A stretch of DNA of 64,000 nucleotides from M269 sp964640795 (GTDB lineage Bacteria > Pseudomonadota > Gammaproteobacteria > Enterobacterales > Alteromonadaceae): the NCBI GenBank assembly GCA_964640795.1, contig CAZXIN010000008.1, positions 1 through 64,000 of the forward strand, in the 5' to 3' direction. Shown piece by piece: positions 62,092-64,000 of the stretch; position 1 is the first letter of the stretch, and every line of letters starts with the position of its first letter. Both the position numbers and the translations under genes were made by a program. Below the pieces are notes generated by a model. That model was given only the letters and a program-made list of their open reading frames with translations. It did no database searches and was not told the origin of the DNA.

Positions 62092-64000
62092 GTGTCCATT
62101 TTTTTGTCTTGGCATAGCTTTAGAGAATCAAAGCCTGTTTATGAACAAATCGAAGAGTTTTGTGAAGAAGGTAGTATAGGTCGAGCACCTGACAACCACT
62201 TCGTTTTGCATGACCCTGAAAAGTACGTCTCTCGGTATCATGCCACCATTTATGAAGCAAATGGTAACTGGTTTGTTAAAGATACATCGTCTACAGCGAC
62301 AAGTGTTAATAAATCGGTTGTACTGAAAAAAGGCCAACAGTTTTTATTATCAGAAGGTGACGAGGTGACTATTGGAGAGAGTGTGTTACGTGTAGAACGC
62401 ATAGCCCTTCCCAATCAAACTCCTACTCATGAACATCAAGCAGAAAGCATATCTCAAAGCACTGCACCACCGATGCAGGATTCTAGGCATCAAGTAGGCT
62501 CTACACCTGAATCATCTTTTCAAGCACCAGATTATGGAATCCAACAAGGAGGAGCGACACCACAATCACAAGTGCATGGGCAAGCCTCTGCGGTGGAGCA
62601 ACCACCGGTGACTGATTATGGTCATCAACAAAGCGCTATGCCAGCGCCACCGCCCATGCATGAGCAAACTCCGGCGGCAGAGCAACCACAGACTCCTGAT
62701 TACGGGTACCAACAAGGCGCTGTGCCAGCACCACCGCCTATGCATGAACAAGCGCCAGTGGAAGAGCAACCACAGGCTCCTGATTACGGTCAGCAACAAA
62801 GTGCTGTGCCAGCACCACCGCCTATGCATGAGCAAGCGCCAGTGGTAGGGCAATCACAGGCTCCTGATTACGGGCACCAACAAGGTGCTATGCCAGCACC
62901 ACCGCCTATGCATGAGCAAGCGCCAGTGGTAGGGCAACCACAGGCCCCTGATTACGGTCAGCAACAAAGTGCTGTGCCAGCACCACCGCCTATGCATGAG
63001 CNNNNNNNNNNNNNNNNNNNNNNNNNNNNNNNNNNNNNNNNNNNNNNNNNNNNNNNNNNNNNNNNNNNNNNNNNNNNNNNNNNNNNNNNNNNNNNNNNNN
63101 NTGAGCAAGCGCCAGTGGTAGGGCAACCACAGGCCCCTGATTACGGTCAGCAACAAGGTGCTATGCCAGCACCACCGCCTATGCATGAGCAAAATCCGGC
63201 GGTAGGGCAGCCACAGGCCCCTGATTACGGTCAGCAACAAGGTGCTATGCCAGCGCCTATGCATGAGCAAGCGCCAGTGGTAGGGCAACCACAGGCCCCT
63301 GATTACGGTCAGCAACAAAGTGCTGTGCCAGCACCACCGCCTATGCATGAGCAGACTCCGGCGGCAGAGCAACCACAGGCTCCTGATTACGGGCACCAAC
63401 AAAGAGCTATGCCAGTGCCACCGCCTATGCATGAGCAGACTCCGGCGGCAGAGCAACCACAGACTGCTGATTATGGCTATCAACCGGACGCGGCGTCACA
63501 GCAGTCAATGTACGACGCTATGCCTGCGACAGGGTTGCCGCCTCAAACACCTCACTATGAGCCGCCACCAATTGCTAAGTCAGAGCCTCCTTCTGCTCAA
63601 GTCGATACGACGGCTTCTAATGAAATACAAGACCATGAAGAATCCCTCATTTTTGATATTGATGACTTCTTTAATGACGAACCCAGTGATTCAGTTGAAG
63701 AGCAAGAACCTTATTACCCCTCTGATATGCAAGAAAGTACGCCATATCGTCAAAGCGCAGATGTTGTGACTCAACCGGCTGCACATGTGCCGCCTCATAA
63801 TCCAACGTATCAAGCTAGCTACTCTCAATCAGAGTATGCTCCTGCAGAGCTTTCGCAAGATACGATTGCACTTAGATCTTTCCTAAAAGAGCTTGGTATG
63901 GAGCCTTCACAACTGATTGGCCAGAATAAAGTCGAAGTTATGAAAGTAGCTGGCGTAGTTCTGCGTACATTAACAGAAGGGATGATGGGGGTTCTTAACG
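62092..64000 (+). CDS. tagH: T6SS FHA-domain protein TagH/Fha (runs off window end)
   Basis: 636 codons visible, no stop before the window end, and 100 N inside. Start is GTG at 62092 with AAGGAG 5 bases upstream; no better start is near. FHA domain at about 10-105: GSIGRAPDNHFVLHDPEKYVSRYHATI holds the phosphothreonine-binding Arg and Ser-x-x-His loop, with KDTSSTATSVN as the later Asn/Ser loop. Residues about 164-470 are Pro/Gln-rich 28-residue repeats. From about 600 the TagH C-terminal domain begins (ALRSFLKELGM; KVEVMKVAGVVLRTLTEGMMGVL). It should bind threonine-phosphorylated partners and gate T6SS assembly. Next genes are probably tssJ, tssK, tssL and tssM. Confidence 0.9.
   Translation, partial: MSIFLSWHSFRESKPVYEQIEEFCEEGSIGRAPDNHFVLHDPEKYVSRYHATIYEANGNWFVKDTSSTATSVNKSVVLKKGQQFLLSEGDEVTIGESVLRVERIALPNQTPTHEHQAESISQSTAPPMQDSRHQVGSTPESSFQAPDYGIQQGGATPQSQVHGQASAVEQPPVTDYGHQQSAMPAPPPMHEQTPAAEQPQTPDYGYQQGAVPAPPPMHEQAPVEEQPQAPDYGQQQSAVPAPPPMHEQAPVVGQSQAPDYGHQQGAMPAPPPMHEQAPVVGQPQAPDYGQQQSAVPAPPPMHEXXXXXXXXXXXXXXXXXXXXXXXXXXXXXXXXXXEQAPVVGQPQAPDYGQQQGAMPAPPPMHEQNPAVGQPQAPDYGQQQGAMPAPMHEQAPVVGQPQAPDYGQQQSAVPAPPPMHEQTPAAEQPQAPDYGHQQRAMPVPPPMHEQTPAAEQPQTADYGYQPDAASQQSMYDAMPATGLPPQTPHYEPPPIAKSEPPSAQVDTTASNEIQDHEESLIFDIDDFFNDEPSDSVEEQEPYYPSDMQESTPYRQSADVVTQPAAHVPPHNPTYQASYSQSEYAPAELSQDTIALRSFLKELGMEPSQLIGQNKVEVMKVAGVVLRTLTEGMMGVLN
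62581..63500. repeat. 84-bp tandem repeats encoding a Pro/Gln linker
   Basis: Units start at 62581, 62665, 62749, 62833, 62917 and about 63001 before the gap, and at 63106, 63190, 63268, 63352 and 63436 after it. The unit encodes 28 residues, roughly QAPVVGQPQAPDYGQQQSAV and PAPPPMHE. The unit at 63190 is 78 bp (two Pro codons fewer). High nucleotide identity among units explains why the assembly broke here. Confidence 0.92.
63002..63101. other. Assembly gap (100 N) inside the repeat
   Basis: Exactly 100 N between two copies of the 84-bp repeat. Reading frame would be kept at 100, but 100 does not fit whole repeats: a gap from the first base of one CAA to the third base of CAT should be 79 plus a multiple of 84. 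The number is therefore a placeholder and true length is unknown. Confidence 0.95.

Noticed and set aside
62854..63483. Long minus-strand frame across the 84-bp repeats
   Set aside because: It is a repetitive shadow of the Pro/Gln linker and runs through the N gap.
62581..63500. Possible CRISPR array, because of regular repeats
   Set aside because: The units are contiguous 84-bp coding repeats without unique spacers, in frame with the FHA protein.

Overview
The window looks like chromosomal DNA of a marine gammaproteobacterium (Oceanospirillales, Cellvibrionales or Alteromonadales type). The reasons are moderately AT-rich coding DNA, several secreted polysaccharide-active enzymes (GH18, GH16 with a lectin tail, GH97), c-di-GMP proteins, dispersed TGTGGGA..TCCCACA palindromic repeats, and a large type VI secretion (T6SS) locus with VasH, PpkA and TagH/Fha homologues. 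The sequence alone does not fix the genus. No rRNA, tRNA or CRISPR array was seen.

Layout. 1-2.1 kb: three 100-bp tandem copies of a REP-like element, dgt (minus), and one more REP copy. 2.1-7.2 kb: a minus-strand group of an FG-GAP/VCBS secreted protein, a GH18 chitinase-like lipoprotein and a membrane LytTR regulator, with a PDZ-alpha/beta hydrolase divergent from it. The leader of the first two genes and the 3' end of the LytTR gene appear duplicated. 7.4-11.2 kb: divergent GH16-ricin and GH97 genes. 11.5-18.2 kb: a compact plus-strand operon of ECF sigma factor, anti-sigma-like membrane protein, animal-type heme peroxidase, small unknown protein and an exported TPR-CHAT (caspase-like) protein. 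This is the best candidate for an undescribed system outside the T6SS. 18.4-20.7 kb (minus): SDH/ClpP-like serine protease, a 60-residue peptide gene with its own RBS and hairpin, and a degenerate EAL protein. 21-31.6 kb: a phospholipase C/acid phosphatase-family protein with N-terminal repeats, a gamma-glutamylcyclotransferase-like protein, a DUF4336-like protein, a giant pseudokinase-ATPase-GAF-GGDEF protein and a repetitive beta-helix protein.

31.7-64 kb is T6SS territory. tssA-B-C-E-F-G-H and vasH lie on the plus strand. They are followed by a minus-strand pair that looks like a peptidoglycan-targeting C39-peptidase effector and its periplasmic immunity protein. Next come hcp, with a well-spaced sigma-54 promoter and candidate VasH sites, and vgrG with its DUF4123 adaptor, a small helical protein, an unrecognised 559-residue probable effector and a run of membrane, lipoprotein and beta proteins that may give immunity. 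A 760-bp gene-poor scar with an IS3 OrfA relic follows. The last block is a LysM-TPR lipoprotein, a TPR lipoprotein, a NodB deacetylase lipoprotein and a PpkA-like transmembrane Ser/Thr kinase, divergent from a TagH/Fha protein that runs off the window. tssJ, tssK, tssL and tssM are not in the window and probably follow tagH.

How it works together (inference): VasH with sigma-54 should drive hcp. The PpkA-like kinase and the FHA protein should form the threonine-phosphorylation switch for assembly. The kinase tail carries a tandem array of DKTVVI motifs that fit the pT-x-x-I rule of FHA domains, and the FHA protein carries an expandable Pro/Gln repeat linker. The assembly is broken by 100 N inside that linker repeat.
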